Assembly: GCF_028464145.1 (NCBI RefSeq) | Contig: NZ_JAQPCG010000010.1 | Location: 62,001-126,000 of the forward strand | Direction: 5' to 3' | From: Maribacter sp. PR1 | Lineage (GTDB): Bacteria; Bacteroidota; Bacteroidia; Flavobacteriales; Flavobacteriaceae | DNA: 64,000 nt | Part shown: piece after piece, positions 46,295 through 56,609 of the stretch | Layout of the letters: every line of letters starts with the position of its first letter | How positions within the stretch are numbered: the stretch's first letter is position 1 | Translations under genes and position numbers: made by a program | Notes under the pieces: generated by a model | Databases searched by the model: none | What the model saw: the letters and a program-made list of their open reading frames with translations, nothing else | Told to the model about the DNA's origin: nothing

Positions 46295-48385
46295 ATGCAG
46301 AGTTTTAGAACAGAAATAGAAAATCCGATTGTAGAAAAGGATATCCTAGAGTTGGAACGTAAAATTCACGAATTTCACGGCGGAAAGTTGGATGAGGAGA
46401 AATTCCGAAGTCTGCGGTTGGCCAGGGGAGTTTACGGACAGCGTCAACAGGGGGTTCAAATGATTCGAATCAAGTTACCCTATGGAAAGGTTACTTCTAA
46501 ACAACTGCATCGTATTTGTGATGTTTCGGACGAATATTCTAGAGGAAGACTACATATTACCACGAGGCAGGATATTCAAATCCATTATGTGGATTTAAAT
46601 AGGACACCGGAACTTTGGGCTGAACTGGAAAAAGATGATATTACCTTACGGGAGGCCTGCGGTAATACGGTAAGAAATGTGACGGCCAGTGAAACAGCCG
46701 GGATTGATGTGGAAGAACCTTTTGATGTTTCGCCTTATGCCCATGCTCTTTTTCAATACTTTCTAAGAAACCCGGTGAGTCAGGAAATGGGTAGAAAGTT
46801 TAAGGTTTCCTTTTCAGCATCAGATAAGGACACTGGACTTTCCTATATGCATGACCTTGGGTTTATCGCTAAAATTGAGGATGGTGTCAAAGGTTTTAAA
46901 GTAATGCTCGGTGGAGGATTGGGATCCCAGCCTAGACATGCGGATGTGTTATATGAATTTTTGCCTTCGGAAAAGATTATCCCCTTGATGGAAACAGTGG
47001 TTCGAGTTTTTGACCGCTATGGAGAACGAAAAAGCAGGGCAAAAGCCAGAATGAAGTTCTTGTTGAAGGATGTTGGCTTGGATGGTTTTAAAAAACTATT
47101 GGAGGAAGAGCGGAAGGCAATTCCACATAAAATATTCCCAATTGATGCCTTGGCCTATCCTAAAATAAAACTTTCCGAAGTAGATGCGCCAGAGGTAGAA
47201 ATTGAGAATAAAAACGAATTTGAAAAATGGAAATCTACCAACATTGTGCCTCAAAAACAGTCAGGTTTTGTTGCGATAGGTATTAAGGTCTTATTAGGTG
47301 ATTTTTATACGGATAAGGCGCGGTCACTAGCAGATTTGGTTCAAAAATATGCTGCAGGGGAAATTCGATTGTCCTTACGGCAAAATATATTAATTCCCTT
47401 TGTAAAAGAGGAGGCCATACCATTTTTCTATAGGGAACTAAAAAAAATGGGATTTGCCGAGGCGGGTTATAATAAGGCTTTGGATATTACAGCTTGTCCT
47501 GGTACTGATACCTGTAACCTAGGTATAGCGAGTAGCACCGGTATCGCCGAAGAACTGGAACGAGTAATTAAGGCCGAATATCCTCAATATATTGATAATC
47601 CGGATGTGGTTATTAAAATCAGTGGATGTATGAATGCTTGTGGTCAACATAATATGGCCAATATAGGTTTTCAGGGAATGTCCGTTAGAACCAAGGATAA
47701 ATTGGTGGCTCCTGCTTTACAGGTATTATTGGGAGGCGGAAATGATGGAAATGGAAATGGACGGTTTGCGGATAAGGTAGTAAAGGTGCCAAGTAAGCGA
47801 GGACCCGAGGCTTTACGTTTAATCTTAAATGATTTTGATGCAAACGGCAATGGAAGATCATTTCCCGATTATTATGCTGAAAAGGGACAAATGTATTTCT
47901 ACGATTTCTTGACCCATTTATCTAGTGTGGATGATTTAACTGCAGATGACTTTGTTGATTGGGGGAATTCTGAAAGATATGAGAAGGCAATAGGTGTCGG
48001 AGAATGTGCAGGTGTAGTCATTGATTTGATAGCAACCTTACTTTTTGAGAGCGAGGAAAAAATTCAAAATGCCCAAGAAAAATTCGAAGAAGGAAAATGG
48101 GCAGCAAGCATTTATCATGCTTATGCCTCAATGGTAAATTCGGCCAAGGCGATGTTGACATCCGAAAAAACCAAAGTAAATACACACGCGAGCATTATAA
48201 AGGATTTCGATGAAAAATTTGTAGCCGATGGTAGAATTGAGGTCGATGGAGGTTTTGGGAATAGGGTCTTAAGCATAAACAAAAACGAACCTACTAAGGA
48301 ATTTGCGGCAAGATATTTAAAGGATGCAAAGGCCTTCTTAGTTTCCGTAGAGAAGTACAGGGAACAAGAGTTAGCTGAGGTGTAG
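46295..48385 (+). CDS. Siroheme sulfite reductase with C-terminal HEPN-like domain
   Basis: A 696-residue reductase of the nitrite/sulfite reductase family; position in the sulfate operon indicates sulfite to sulfide. Two repeat halves are visible (GRLHITTRQDIQIH; IRLSLRQNILIP). The siroheme/[4Fe-4S] cysteines are TACPGTDTC and SGCMNACG (C-x5-C ... C-x3-C). Residues about 565-690 form an extra helical domain (EGKWAASIYHAYASMVNSAK) like HEPN, absent from E. coli CysI. Electrons probably come from ferredoxin, since no CysJ is present. The following genes supply siroheme and a reductase. Confidence 0.88.
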   Translation: MQSFRTEIENPIVEKDILELERKIHEFHGGKLDEEKFRSLRLARGVYGQRQQGVQMIRIKLPYGKVTSKQLHRICDVSDEYSRGRLHITTRQDIQIHYVDLNRTPELWAELEKDDITLREACGNTVRNVTASETAGIDVEEPFDVSPYAHALFQYFLRNPVSQEMGRKFKVSFSASDKDTGLSYMHDLGFIAKIEDGVKGFKVMLGGGLGSQPRHADVLYEFLPSEKIIPLMETVVRVFDRYGERKSRAKARMKFLLKDVGLDGFKKLLEEERKAIPHKIFPIDALAYPKIKLSEVDAPEVEIENKNEFEKWKSTNIVPQKQSGFVAIGIKVLLGDFYTDKARSLADLVQKYAAGEIRLSLRQNILIPFVKEEAIPFFYRELKKMGFAEAGYNKALDITACPGTDTCNLGIASSTGIAEELERVIKAEYPQYIDNPDVVIKISGCMNACGQHNMANIGFQGMSVRTKDKLVAPALQVLLGGGNDGNGNGRFADKVVKVPSKRGPEALRLILNDFDANGNGRSFPDYYAEKGQMYFYDFLTHLSSVDDLTADDFVDWGNSERYEKAIGVGECAGVVIDLIATLLFESEEKIQNAQEKFEEGKWAASIYHAYASMVNSAKAMLTSEKTKVNTHASIIKDFDEKFVADGRIEVDGGFGNRVLSINKNEPTKEFAARYLKDAKAFLVSVEKYREQELAEV

Positions 48386-48390
48386 TGAAG

Positions 48391-49191
48391 ATGAGAGTTC
48401 AACATAAAAAATATAACATAGGAAGCCAAAGCCGCGGTCGATTAACGGTGATTGGAGCCGGTCCTGGTGACCCAGAACTGATTACACTCAAAGCGATTAA
48501 GGCTTTGGAAGTTGCGGATGTGGTTCTATACGATGCACTGGTCAACGATGAATTGTTGAAATATGCATCGAATGCGGAAAAAATTTTTGTTGGAAAACGT
48601 AAGGGCTGCTATACGTATCAACAGAATCAAATAAACGATCTTATTATTTCAAGAGCACAATCCCATGGTCACGTGGTACGATTAAAAGGAGGTGATCCAT
48701 TCGTTTTTGGTCGCGGCGCAGAGGAAATGGAATTTGCCGCTTGCCATGGACTGGAAACGGCTATGGTTCCTGGTATATCATCAAGTCTTAGTGTTCCGGC
48801 ATATCAAAATATTCCGGTCACCAAAAGAGGGGCTTCGGAGAGTTTTTGGGTAATTACGGGAACAACGAAACATCACAAATTGTCCAATGATGTTGCTCTG
48901 GCGGCTAAAAGTAACGCCACTGTGGTCATCCTCATGGGAATGTCCAAATTATCTCAAATTGTGTCACTTTTTAAACAAGAGGAAAAAGGTAATACGCCAA
49001 TTGCCATCATCCAAAATGGAACAAGGAGTGATGAAAAAATTGGTGTAGGCACCATATCTAACATTGAAAAGGAAGTAGAAAAAAACAAACTGTCCAATCC
49101 GGCGATTATTATAATTGGGGAAGTGGTGAACCACAGGACAAGAATGAATCAGATAGTTGAAGCACAAATGCAATTAAGTCAGGAAGTATGA
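48391..49191 (+). CDS. cobA: Uroporphyrinogen-III C-methyltransferase
   Basis: A 266-residue SUMT that makes precorrin-2, the siroheme precursor. SAM-binding motif VIGAGPGDPELITLKAI and RLKGGDPFVFGRGAEE are both intact, and GTRSDEKIGVGTISNI lies near the C-terminus. ATG 48391 is preferred over GTG 48385, which overlaps the previous stop. No CysG oxidase/ferrochelatase domain is fused. It serves the siroheme reductase directly upstream and overlaps the next gene (ATGA). Confidence 0.9.
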   Translation: MRVQHKKYNIGSQSRGRLTVIGAGPGDPELITLKAIKALEVADVVLYDALVNDELLKYASNAEKIFVGKRKGCYTYQQNQINDLIISRAQSHGHVVRLKGGDPFVFGRGAEEMEFAACHGLETAMVPGISSSLSVPAYQNIPVTKRGASESFWVITGTTKHHKLSNDVALAAKSNATVVILMGMSKLSQIVSLFKQEEKGNTPIAIIQNGTRSDEKIGVGTISNIEKEVEKNKLSNPAIIIIGEVVNHRTRMNQIVEAQMQLSQEV

Positions 49192-50249
49192 TTAAAACAG
49201 ATATAGTTATCATTGGCGCTGGGCCAACAGGTTTATTTACGGTTTTTGAAGCGGGATTATTAAAATTGAAATGCCATTTAATTGATGCCTTGGCCCAACC
49301 AGGGGGGCAGTGTTCGGAAATTTACCCTAAAAAGCCCATTTATGATATTCCTGCCTTTCCGGAAATTTTGGCGGGCACCTTGGTGGATAATCTTATGGAA
49401 CAAATAAAACCTTTTGAGGCTGGATTTACTTTGGGAGAACGAGCGGAAACCTTGGATAAACAGGAAGACGGTTCTTTTATCGTTACTACGAACAAAGGCA
49501 CACTACACCATGCTCCAGTAGTAGTAATTGCAGGTGGTTTGGGCTCTTTTGAACCTAGGAAGCCACCTATTTCAAATATCGTAGATTTTGAAGATAAGGG
49601 GGTCGCCTATATGGTAAAGGATCCGGAAGTATACCGGAACAAGAAAGTGGTCATTGCCGGAGGTGGTGATTCGGCTTTGGATTGGGCTATTTTCTTGGCC
49701 GATGTAGCAGCGGAAGTTTCGTTAGTGCATCGCCGAAATGAATTCCGAGGTGCCTTGGATTCTGTGGAAAAAGCATCGGCACTTGCCAAGTTGGGTAAGA
49801 TTAAATTGTTTACGGAAGCTGAGGTAAAGAAACTTTACGGCGATGAAAAATTAGAGGCAGTGGTTATAAAGCACAATAACGAGGATAAGGGTGAAACTTA
49901 TCTAGAAGTGGATAATTTTATTCCATTATTTGGCTTATCTCCTAAACTAGGACCTATTGGCAATTGGGGATTGGAGATTGAAAAAAATGCCATTAAAGTG
50001 AACAATGCAAAGGATTATCAAACCAATATTCCTGGTGTTTTTGCTATTGGTGATGTAAACACCTATGAAGGAAAGTTGAAACTTATCCTTTCAGGATTTC
50101 ATGAAGCTGCGGTTATGTGTCAGTTTGCCTACCAAATTATAAATCCAGGGAAGCGATATGTAATGAAATATACAACCGTTGGCGGGGTGCAAGGCTTTGA
50201 TGGTTCCAAGAAAGAAGCAAAAAAAGAAGTGGTTCAAAGTATAGCCTAA
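49188..50249 (+). CDS. Thioredoxin-reductase-like ferredoxin-NADP reductase
   Basis: A 353-residue NAD(P)/FAD oxidoreductase. FAD-binding VIIGAGPTGLFTVFEAG is at residue 6, QPGGQCSEIYPKKPIYDIP follows, NAD(P)-binding VVIAGGGDSALDWA is near residue 155, and a final GDVNTYEGKLKLILSGFHEAA. No redox CxxC is seen, which distinguishes it from true thioredoxin reductase and fits the FNR-like branch. It overlaps the methyltransferase gene by 4 bases and is most likely the electron supply to the sulfite reductase through ferredoxin; this role is inferred. Confidence 0.87.
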   Translation: MIKTDIVIIGAGPTGLFTVFEAGLLKLKCHLIDALAQPGGQCSEIYPKKPIYDIPAFPEILAGTLVDNLMEQIKPFEAGFTLGERAETLDKQEDGSFIVTTNKGTLHHAPVVVIAGGLGSFEPRKPPISNIVDFEDKGVAYMVKDPEVYRNKKVVIAGGGDSALDWAIFLADVAAEVSLVHRRNEFRGALDSVEKASALAKLGKIKLFTEAEVKKLYGDEKLEAVVIKHNNEDKGETYLEVDNFIPLFGLSPKLGPIGNWGLEIEKNAIKVNNAKDYQTNIPGVFAIGDVNTYEGKLKLILSGFHEAAVMCQFAYQIINPGKRYVMKYTTVGGVQGFDGSKKEAKKEVVQSIA

Positions 50250-50270
50250 CTTCTGTTTCTATGAAAAAGT

Positions 50271-50303
50271 AACCCTTCAAGTGTAATAATTGAAGGGTTT
50301 TTC
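50271..50303 (+). terminator. Intrinsic terminator of the sulfate operon
   Basis: AACCCTTCAA (50271-50280) pairs perfectly with TTGAAGGGTT (50290-50299) around a 9-base loop and leads into TTTTTC. It sits 21 bases after the last stop of the operon. The rest of the gap to 50634 holds the next promoter and riboswitch. Confidence 0.92.
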
Positions 50304-50338
50304 TGTTATTTAAATGAATCAAAAAATAACATGAATAT

Positions 50339-50369
50339 TTGCTTTTAATCAGGTAGAGCCGTTACTTTG
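50339..50369 (+). promoter_or_regulatory. Promoter of the metH transcript
   Basis: TTG (50339-50341), then 20 bases, then TTACTTTG (50362-50369), a near match to TAnnTTTG. It ends 25 bases before the riboswitch P1 stem, close to the distance of the first riboswitch from its -7 box. Confidence 0.6.
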
Positions 50370-50394
50370 CCCACGTTCATTTAAACACTGAAAA

Positions 50395-50531
50395 GTTATC
50401 AAGAAAGGTGGAGGGAATAGACCCATAGAAGCCTTGGCAACCCTTGGTCTACCTTTGTTATTAAGGTCTAAGAAGGTGCTAAATTCTACCATTGCTTGGT
50501 TGATTGTTTATCAAGTATCATGGCAGATAAC
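50395..50531 (+). promoter_or_regulatory. SAM-I (S-box) riboswitch, metH
   Basis: The second S-box: P1 GTTATC (50395-50400) with GATAAC (50526-50531). The shared core reads AAAGGTGGAGGGA, GAAGCCTTGGCAACC and AAGGTGCTAAATTCTACC, almost word for word as in the first copy at 2621-2733. The P3/P4 loops differ, showing that this is a separate copy and not an assembly duplicate. No strong terminator is seen downstream. It would repress methionine synthase when SAM is plentiful. Confidence 0.93.
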
Positions 50532-50634
50532 AAAAAAGGCTTTGGTCTTCATTCTTCCTACTTGATTTTCTTATTATGTTTTAAAATGACGTTTAATTCT
50601 GGCAACTGCCCGTAGGTGTATTTATGTAAATGAA

Positions 50635-51639
50635 ATGAGTAATATAAAACAAGAGCTTCAGAAAAGAATTTTAGTGTTGGATGGTGCCATGGGTACGATG
50701 TTGCAACAATATAAATTTACGGAGGCCGATTTCCGAGGAGAGCGTTTTAAAAACTGGCATATCGATGTTAAGGGAAATAACGATATGTTGGCATTGACCC
50801 AACCCGAAGCCTTGGCGGATGTCCATCGAAAATATTTGGAAGCAGGAGCCGATATTATTGAGACCAACACATTTTCCAGTACTACCATAGCCATGGCAGA
50901 TTACGAAATGGAGAAATTTGTTTACGATTTAAACTACGAATCGGCCATTATCGCTAAAAAGGTTGCGGAAGAATTCACTTTAAAAACCCCTGAGAAACCA
51001 AGATTCGTGGCGGGTAGTATGGGACCAACCAACAAAACCGCAAGTATGTCCCCAGATGTGAACGATTCTGGATTCAGGGCCATTAGCTTTGACGAATTAC
51101 GTGTAGCCTACAAGCAGCAGGTAGAAGCACTGATGGATGGAGGAGTAGATTTATTGTTGATTGAAACCATAACGGATACCTTAAACTGCAAGGCGGCGTT
51201 GTTTGCCATAGAAGAAGCGAAGGAAGAACGAAATATTGATATTCCCGTGATGGTTAGTGGTACCATCACCGATGCTTCAGGTAGAACTTTGACTGGTCAA
51301 ACAGCTGAGGCATTTTTGATTTCGGTTTCACATATTCCACTGTTATCCGTAGGTTTTAATTGTGCCTTAGGCGCGAAGGATTTAGTTCCCCACTTGGAAG
51401 TACTTTCCCAAAAAAGTGAATTTGGAATTTCCGCACATCCCAATGCCGGACTTCCCAATGCTTTTGGGGAATACGACCAAAGTCCTGAACAAATGGCGAG
51501 TCAAATTAAGGAGTATCTGGATAAAGGGTTGATTAATATTATTGGAGGTTGTTGTGGAACCACTCCCGCCCATATTAAAGCAATTGCTGATTTGGTTAAG
51601 GATTACAAGCCAAGGCCATTAATGGTAGAGCAGGTATAG
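50635..51639 (+). CDS. metH: Methionine synthase, homocysteine-binding module (split MetH)
   Basis: A 334-residue stand-alone homocysteine S-methyltransferase domain. [11 protein letters not shown] is at residue 16. The zinc cysteines are in GFNCALG and GGCCGTTP. In E. coli this is the N-terminal 350 residues of a 1227-residue MetH; here the reading frame stops and the remainder follows 2 bases later as another gene. It is the first gene after the second SAM riboswitch. Confidence 0.92.
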   Translation: MSNIKQELQKRILVLDGAMGTMLQQYKFTEADFRGERFKNWHIDVKGNNDMLALTQPEALADVHRKYLEAGADIIETNTFSSTTIAMADYEMEKFVYDLNYESAIIAKKVAEEFTLKTPEKPRFVAGSMGPTNKTASMSPDVNDSGFRAISFDELRVAYKQQVEALMDGGVDLLLIETITDTLNCKAALFAIEEAKEERNIDIPVMVSGTITDASGRTLTGQTAEAFLISVSHIPLLSVGFNCALGAKDLVPHLEVLSQKSEFGISAHPNAGLPNAFGEYDQSPEQMASQIKEYLDKGLINIIGGCCGTTPAHIKAIADLVKDYKPRPLMVEQV

Positions 51640-51641
51640 AT

Positions 51642-54338
51642 ATGGAAAGCAAACAATCAAAATACCTTAAACTTAGCGGTCTGGAACCTTTGGTAGTGAC
51701 GCCGGAGAGTAATTTTATAAATGTTGGAGAACGAACCAACGTCGCGGGGTCAAGGAAATTCTTAAGGCTTATAAAAGAAGAGAAATTTGAGGAAGCTCTG
51801 GATATTGCAAGAGATCAGGTAGAGGGAGGAGCTCAAATCATCGATATTAATATGGATGATGGGTTAATAGATGGTAAGGAAGCCATGGTGAAATTCCTTA
51901 ATCTAGTAATTGCCGAACCTGATATCTCAAGGGTTCCCATTATGATCGATAGTTCCAAATGGGAAATTATAGAAGCCGGCCTACAGGTAGTTCAGGGTAA
52001 ATGTGTGGTTAATTCCATAAGCCTCAAAGAAGGGGAGGAAGAATTTATTCATCATGCCAAATTGATAAAGCGATATGGGGCAGCCGTAATCGTTATGGCT
52101 TTTGATGAAGTTGGTCAGGCAGACAATTACGACCGGCGTATAGAAATTGCACAGCGTTCCTATGATATTTTAGTGGACAAGGTAGGTTTTCCGCCGGAGG
52201 ATATCATTTTTGATCTTAATATTTTCCCTGTCGCTACGGGAATGGAGGAACATAAACTCAATGCGCTTGACTTTATAAAAGCAACAAAGTGGGTAAGGGA
52301 AAATTTACCATATTGTAGCGTCAGTGGTGGTGTAAGTAATGTGTCTTTTTCATTTCGTGGTAATAATCCAGTCCGAGAGGCCATGCATTCTGTGTTCTTA
52401 TTCCATGCTATTAAGGCAGGAATGAATATGGGTATCGTTAACCCAAATATGTTAGAGGTTTATGATGATATCCCCAAAGACCTTTTGGAGCATGTGGAGG
52501 ATGTGATGTTAAATCGTCGAGACGATGCAACGGAGCGTCTATTGGAATTTGCAGAATCCGTAGTTGGTAAAGCAAAGGAAAGCAAGGTGGATAATTCTTG
52601 GCGAGAGGAGCCATTACAGGAACGTATTACCAGAGCTCTGGTCAAAGGTATCGATCAATTTATTGTAGAAGATGTAGAAGAGGCCCGGCAAGCATCGGAC
52701 AAACCCATACAAGTAATTGAAGGTCATTTAATGACCGGGATGAACGTGGTTGGGGATTTGTTCGGTAGTGGAAAAATGTTCTTGCCACAAGTGGTGAAAT
52801 CTGCACGGGTAATGAAAAGGGCAGTAGCTTATCTATTACCTTATATTGAAGAGGAGAAGTTGGCAAACCCACAAGAAGGGGATTCAGAAGGTGCCGGGAA
52901 AATTCTAATGGCGACCGTAAAGGGGGATGTTCATGATATAGGAAAGAATATTGTAAGTGTTGTATTGGCCTGTAACAATTATGAAATAATTGACCTGGGG
53001 GTTATGGTACCGCCGGAGAAAATCATTTCCGAGGCTATTTCCCAAAGAGTGGACATTATTGGTCTAAGCGGGCTGATTACACCTTCCTTAGATGAAATGG
53101 TACATCTGGCCAAGGAGATGCAGCGCAATAATTTTAGTATTCCTTTATTAATTGGAGGGGCGACAACCAGTAAAGCGCATACCGCGGTTAAAATAGACCC
53201 ACAATATAAGGAAGCTGTAGTCCATGTAAACGATGCATCCAGAGCGGTTACCGTTGTTGGCGATTTATTGCAAAAAGGAACTTCCGCTGCATATAAAAAA
53301 TCCATTAAGGAGGACTATGATGATTTTAGGGATAAGTTTTTAAAGCGATCTGTAAAAAAAGAATATAAATCTATTGAAAAAGCTAGGGAGAATAGCTTTA
53401 AAATCGATTGGGAAGCTACAAATATTTGCGAGCCCCATGCCCGCGGCATACATGTTTTGGAAGACCAAGAATTAGATAAATTGGTACCGTATATAGATTG
53501 GACTCCTTTCTTTAGAAGTTGGGAACTACATGGTAAATATCCCGCTATTTTAACCGACGAGGTGGTTGGGGAGCAAGCGACCGATTTATTTTCCGATGCC
53601 CAAAATATGCTTAAGAACATCTTGAACAAGAAACAGCTTAAGGCAAAGGCCGTATTTGGATTATTTCCGGCAAATGCAATAAACACAGATGATATCGAGG
53701 TCATGAATCCCGATGATGGAAATATGTATGTGTTTAGAACCCTAAGACAACAGTTACAGCGCAGGGAAGGCGTTGCAGATTATGCGTTGGCCGATTTTAT
53801 AGCTCCAAAAGAAAGTGGTGTACAGGATTATATTGGTGCTTTTTGTGTGTCCACCGGTTTTGGAACTGCAGAGCTGGCAACCAAATTTGAAAAGAACCTG
53901 GATGACTACAATTCTATCATGATCAAAGCTCTGGCAGATCGATTGGCGGAGGCATTTGCCGAATATTTACATAAAGAGATACGAACGCATTATTGGGGAT
54001 ACGCCAAAGAAGAATACTTGAGCAATGAGGAATTGATAAAAGAGAAGTACAAAGGAATTCGTCCGGCACCGGGTTACCCGGCATGTCCTGACCATTTGGA
54101 AAAATTGACCATTTGGGAATTACTTAAAGTTGAAGAAAAAATTGGGGTAAAGCTAACGGATAGTCTGGCCATGTGGCCAGCGGCCTCCGTTTCGGGATAT
54201 TATTTTGCCAATCCGGAAGCGCGATATTTTGGTGTTGGAAAAATTAAGGAGGACCAAGTGGCGGATTATGCCCAAAGAAAGGGCATAAGTTTGGAAAAAG
54301 CCAAAAAATGGCTGGCTCCGAGTATTGCCGAGGATTAA
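51642..54338 (+). CDS. metH: Methionine synthase, pterin/cobalamin/activation module (split MetH)
   Basis: An 898-residue partner of the gene before it. Order: pterin-binding domain ([16 protein letters not shown], residues 20-330), helical cap, cobalamin-binding domain with D-V-H-D-I-G at about 430 (lower-axial His), and the C-terminal SAM-dependent activation domain ([20 protein letters not shown]). All E. coli MetH modules after the first are present. The proteins must meet as a complex to transfer methyl from methyl-tetrahydrofolate to homocysteine. The two reading frames are separated by a TAG-AT-ATG junction, so the split is genuine and not an error. Confidence 0.93.
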   Translation: MESKQSKYLKLSGLEPLVVTPESNFINVGERTNVAGSRKFLRLIKEEKFEEALDIARDQVEGGAQIIDINMDDGLIDGKEAMVKFLNLVIAEPDISRVPIMIDSSKWEIIEAGLQVVQGKCVVNSISLKEGEEEFIHHAKLIKRYGAAVIVMAFDEVGQADNYDRRIEIAQRSYDILVDKVGFPPEDIIFDLNIFPVATGMEEHKLNALDFIKATKWVRENLPYCSVSGGVSNVSFSFRGNNPVREAMHSVFLFHAIKAGMNMGIVNPNMLEVYDDIPKDLLEHVEDVMLNRRDDATERLLEFAESVVGKAKESKVDNSWREEPLQERITRALVKGIDQFIVEDVEEARQASDKPIQVIEGHLMTGMNVVGDLFGSGKMFLPQVVKSARVMKRAVAYLLPYIEEEKLANPQEGDSEGAGKILMATVKGDVHDIGKNIVSVVLACNNYEIIDLGVMVPPEKIISEAISQRVDIIGLSGLITPSLDEMVHLAKEMQRNNFSIPLLIGGATTSKAHTAVKIDPQYKEAVVHVNDASRAVTVVGDLLQKGTSAAYKKSIKEDYDDFRDKFLKRSVKKEYKSIEKARENSFKIDWEATNICEPHARGIHVLEDQELDKLVPYIDWTPFFRSWELHGKYPAILTDEVVGEQATDLFSDAQNMLKNILNKKQLKAKAVFGLFPANAINTDDIEVMNPDDGNMYVFRTLRQQLQRREGVADYALADFIAPKESGVQDYIGAFCVSTGFGTAELATKFEKNLDDYNSIMIKALADRLAEAFAEYLHKEIRTHYWGYAKEEYLSNEELIKEKYKGIRPAPGYPACPDHLEKLTIWELLKVEEKIGVKLTDSLAMWPAASVSGYYFANPEARYFGVGKIKEDQVADYAQRKGISLEKAKKWLAPSIAED

Positions 54339-54453
54339 ATGCGTTAGGTATCGAAGCGGTATCTTTTTTAAATCATTGATTTGAAATAATATAGCGGAGA
54401 GCCCGACCTTTAGGTAACGCCATTAAATTGAATTGAGATAATTTTCATCATAA

Positions 54454-55407
54454 ATGAAAGTAACTGAACATATTAAACAAGCTAATGGGAAGACCTTGTT
54501 TTCCTTTGAATTGATTCCGCCCGTTAAAGGAAGAAGTATACAAGAGCTCTACGATAATATTGATCCCTTAATGGAGTTTAAGCCTCCCTTTATTGATGTA
54601 ACTACTTCAAGAGAGGAGTATGTTTATATTGATAAAGACGGCCTATTGGAAAAGAAAGTTACCCGGATGCGCCCGGGAACCGTGGGAATTTGTTCCTCGA
54701 TTCAACATAAATATCACGTGGATACCGTACCCCATCTTTTATGCGGTGGCTTTACAAAAGAAGAAACTGAATATGTACTGGTAGACTGCCATTATTTGGG
54801 TATAGACAATGTAATGGCACTTCGGGGAGATTCCATGAAGGAAGAACGATATTTTACGCCAACTGAGGGGGGACATTGCTACGCCAAAGAATTGGTAGGA
54901 CAGATACGTAACCTTAGCAGTGGACGGTATTTACATGAAACTATCGACTCTGATGATAATGCCGATTTCTGCATTGGTGTGGCAGGGTATCCTGAGAAAC
55001 ACTTGGAAGCCCCGTCCTTACAAACCGACCTTAAGCGATTAAAGGAAAAAGTGGATGCCGGAGCTGATTATGTGGTAACTCAAATGTTTTTTGATAATCA
55101 AAAGTATTTCGAATTTGTAGAGGCCGCTAAAGATTTAGGGATTAATGTACCGATAATACCGGGAATAAAACCGGTGGCCGTTAAACGACATTTGCAGTTA
55201 TTGCCCCAAGTGTTTCGGATCGATATTCCGCAAGACTTGATTGATGCTGTTGAAAATTGTAATAGTAATAAGGAGGTCCGACAGGTTGGAGTTGAATGGG
55301 CCATTCAACAATCCAAAGAACTTAAAGCGTCGGGTGTACCTGTGCTGCATTACTACTCCATGGGAAAATCGGACAATATTAAAGCGATCGCCAAAGCGGT
55401 ATTCTAA
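54454..55407 (+). CDS. metF: Methylenetetrahydrofolate reductase
   Basis: A 317-residue FAD-dependent reductase making the methyl-tetrahydrofolate used by MetH. FELIPPVKGRSIQELY lies near the N-terminus, ALRGDSMKE and FCIGVAGYPEKHLEAP in the middle, and DAGADYVVTQMFFDN after them. The length is close to that of E. coli MetF. It lies 115 bases after metH and is most likely on the same riboswitch-controlled transcript. Confidence 0.93.
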   Translation: MKVTEHIKQANGKTLFSFELIPPVKGRSIQELYDNIDPLMEFKPPFIDVTTSREEYVYIDKDGLLEKKVTRMRPGTVGICSSIQHKYHVDTVPHLLCGGFTKEETEYVLVDCHYLGIDNVMALRGDSMKEERYFTPTEGGHCYAKELVGQIRNLSSGRYLHETIDSDDNADFCIGVAGYPEKHLEAPSLQTDLKRLKEKVDAGADYVVTQMFFDNQKYFEFVEAAKDLGINVPIIPGIKPVAVKRHLQLLPQVFRIDIPQDLIDAVENCNSNKEVRQVGVEWAIQQSKELKASGVPVLHYYSMGKSDNIKAIAKAVF

Positions 55408-55494
55408 ACGAAACTACCAGTTTTTAATCTAGATAGTTCAAAGTATCTATCAAAAAGAACAATTATCTGTTACTGACTAGTTAGGACTATTACC

Positions 55495-55502
55495 TATTTT
55501 TG
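55495..55502 (+). promoter_or_regulatory. Promoter -7 element close to the next start
   Basis: TATTTTTG matches TAnnTTTG and ends only 6 bases before the ATG at 55509. If used, transcription would begin at or near the start codon, giving a leaderless or almost leaderless mRNA. Confidence 0.45.
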
Positions 55503-55508
55503 CGCTCC

Positions 55509-56606
55509 ATGAAGCTAAGGTGTTTTTTGTACGTTTTCTTAATTAGTGCAATCGGCTTTTCCCAAAATGTTGATATCAAAAAACATACCTTGGATTTTAG
55601 TCAATTTTATGGTTCGGTCCTGCTTCATAATCCGGATATATCCCACTTAATTTCCAATCACCCCGGGGGTTTTATTATAGGCTACAATAGAAAAACCTAT
55701 GGTTCCCGAGAATGGGAGGAACTCTATAACTATCCGGATTACGGTGCCTCGTTCATCTATCAGGACATGAACAATAGTACTTTGGGGAAAAACCTGGGAA
55801 TCTATGCCCACTATAACTTTTACTTTTTAAAAAGGAACATACAGTTTAGAATAGGTCAGGGTATTGCCTACACGACCAACCCCTATGATAAAGTAGAAAA
55901 TTTTAGAAACAATGCTTATGGTTCTGATTTTATGAGTTCAACCTATCTGATGCTCAATTATCATAAGGAGAACATTATTGGGGGGTTGGGGTTAAAGGCT
56001 GGAGTGTCCGTTATTCATTATTCCAATGGTAATTTTAGGTCGCCAAATACTTCTACAAATACATTTGCCTTGAATTTGGGCCTTACCTATGATTTGGACG
56101 GAGGTCAGGAACTTGAATACATAACCAATGCAGATAGGAAAAAAATAAGAGAGCCGATAAAATATAATTTAGTTTTAAGGGGTGGTCTTAATGAGAGTGA
56201 TGTTATCGATTCCGGACAATACGGATTCTTAATTTTCTCCGCTTATGCGGATAAAAGGTTGGGAAGAAAGAGTGCCATACAATTGGGTGGTGATATTTTC
56301 TTTTCAAATTTCCTCAAGGAACTGATTCGTTTTCAAGGTACTTCATTTCCTGAAATGGGCGTACAGCCCGATGATGATTTTAAAAGGGTAGGTGTTTTTC
56401 TGGGTCATGAGTTGTTTATAAACAGTATGTCGGTCATTACCCAACTGGGCTATTATGTATATTATCCGTTTGATTTTGAAGGTAGAATGTATAATAGAAT
56501 CGGTTTAAAACGGTATTTTGGAGACAAGTTGTTTGGAGCTATTACGCTAAAGTCTCATGGTGCGGCAGCTGAAGCCGTTGAATTTGGCGTAGGAATTAGA
56601 TTTTAA
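55509..56606 (+). CDS. Lipid A 3-O-deacylase (PagL)-like outer-membrane protein
   Basis: A 365-residue exported protein with a signal peptide (MKLRCFLYVFLISAIGFSQ). Internal beta-strand-rich sequence fits an outer-membrane barrel, and SVIHYSNGNFRSPN contains the PagL-like catalytic pair H170 and S172. PagL removes the 3-O acyl chain from lipid A. The N-terminal 100 residues and total length exceed those of typical PagL (about 150-170), as is common for Bacteroidota acyloxyacyl-hydrolase homologues. ATG 55509 is chosen over TTG 55500, which overlaps the -7 box. Confidence 0.75.
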   Translation: MKLRCFLYVFLISAIGFSQNVDIKKHTLDFSQFYGSVLLHNPDISHLISNHPGGFIIGYNRKTYGSREWEELYNYPDYGASFIYQDMNNSTLGKNLGIYAHYNFYFLKRNIQFRIGQGIAYTTNPYDKVENFRNNAYGSDFMSSTYLMLNYHKENIIGGLGLKAGVSVIHYSNGNFRSPNTSTNTFALNLGLTYDLDGGQELEYITNADRKKIREPIKYNLVLRGGLNESDVIDSGQYGFLIFSAYADKRLGRKSAIQLGGDIFFSNFLKELIRFQGTSFPEMGVQPDDDFKRVGVFLGHELFINSMSVITQLGYYVYYPFDFEGRMYNRIGLKRYFGDKLFGAITLKSHGAAAEAVEFGVGIRF

Positions 56607-56609
56607 TTC

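Noticed and set aside
51636..51645. Frameshift or sequencing error between the two metH genes
   Set aside because: Each frame starts and stops cleanly at a TAG-AT-ATG junction and both domain sets are complete; split MetH is known in Bacteroidota.
54339..54453. Regulatory hairpin between metH and metF (GGTATC...GGTATC)
   Set aside because: The repeats are direct, not inverted, so no stem forms.
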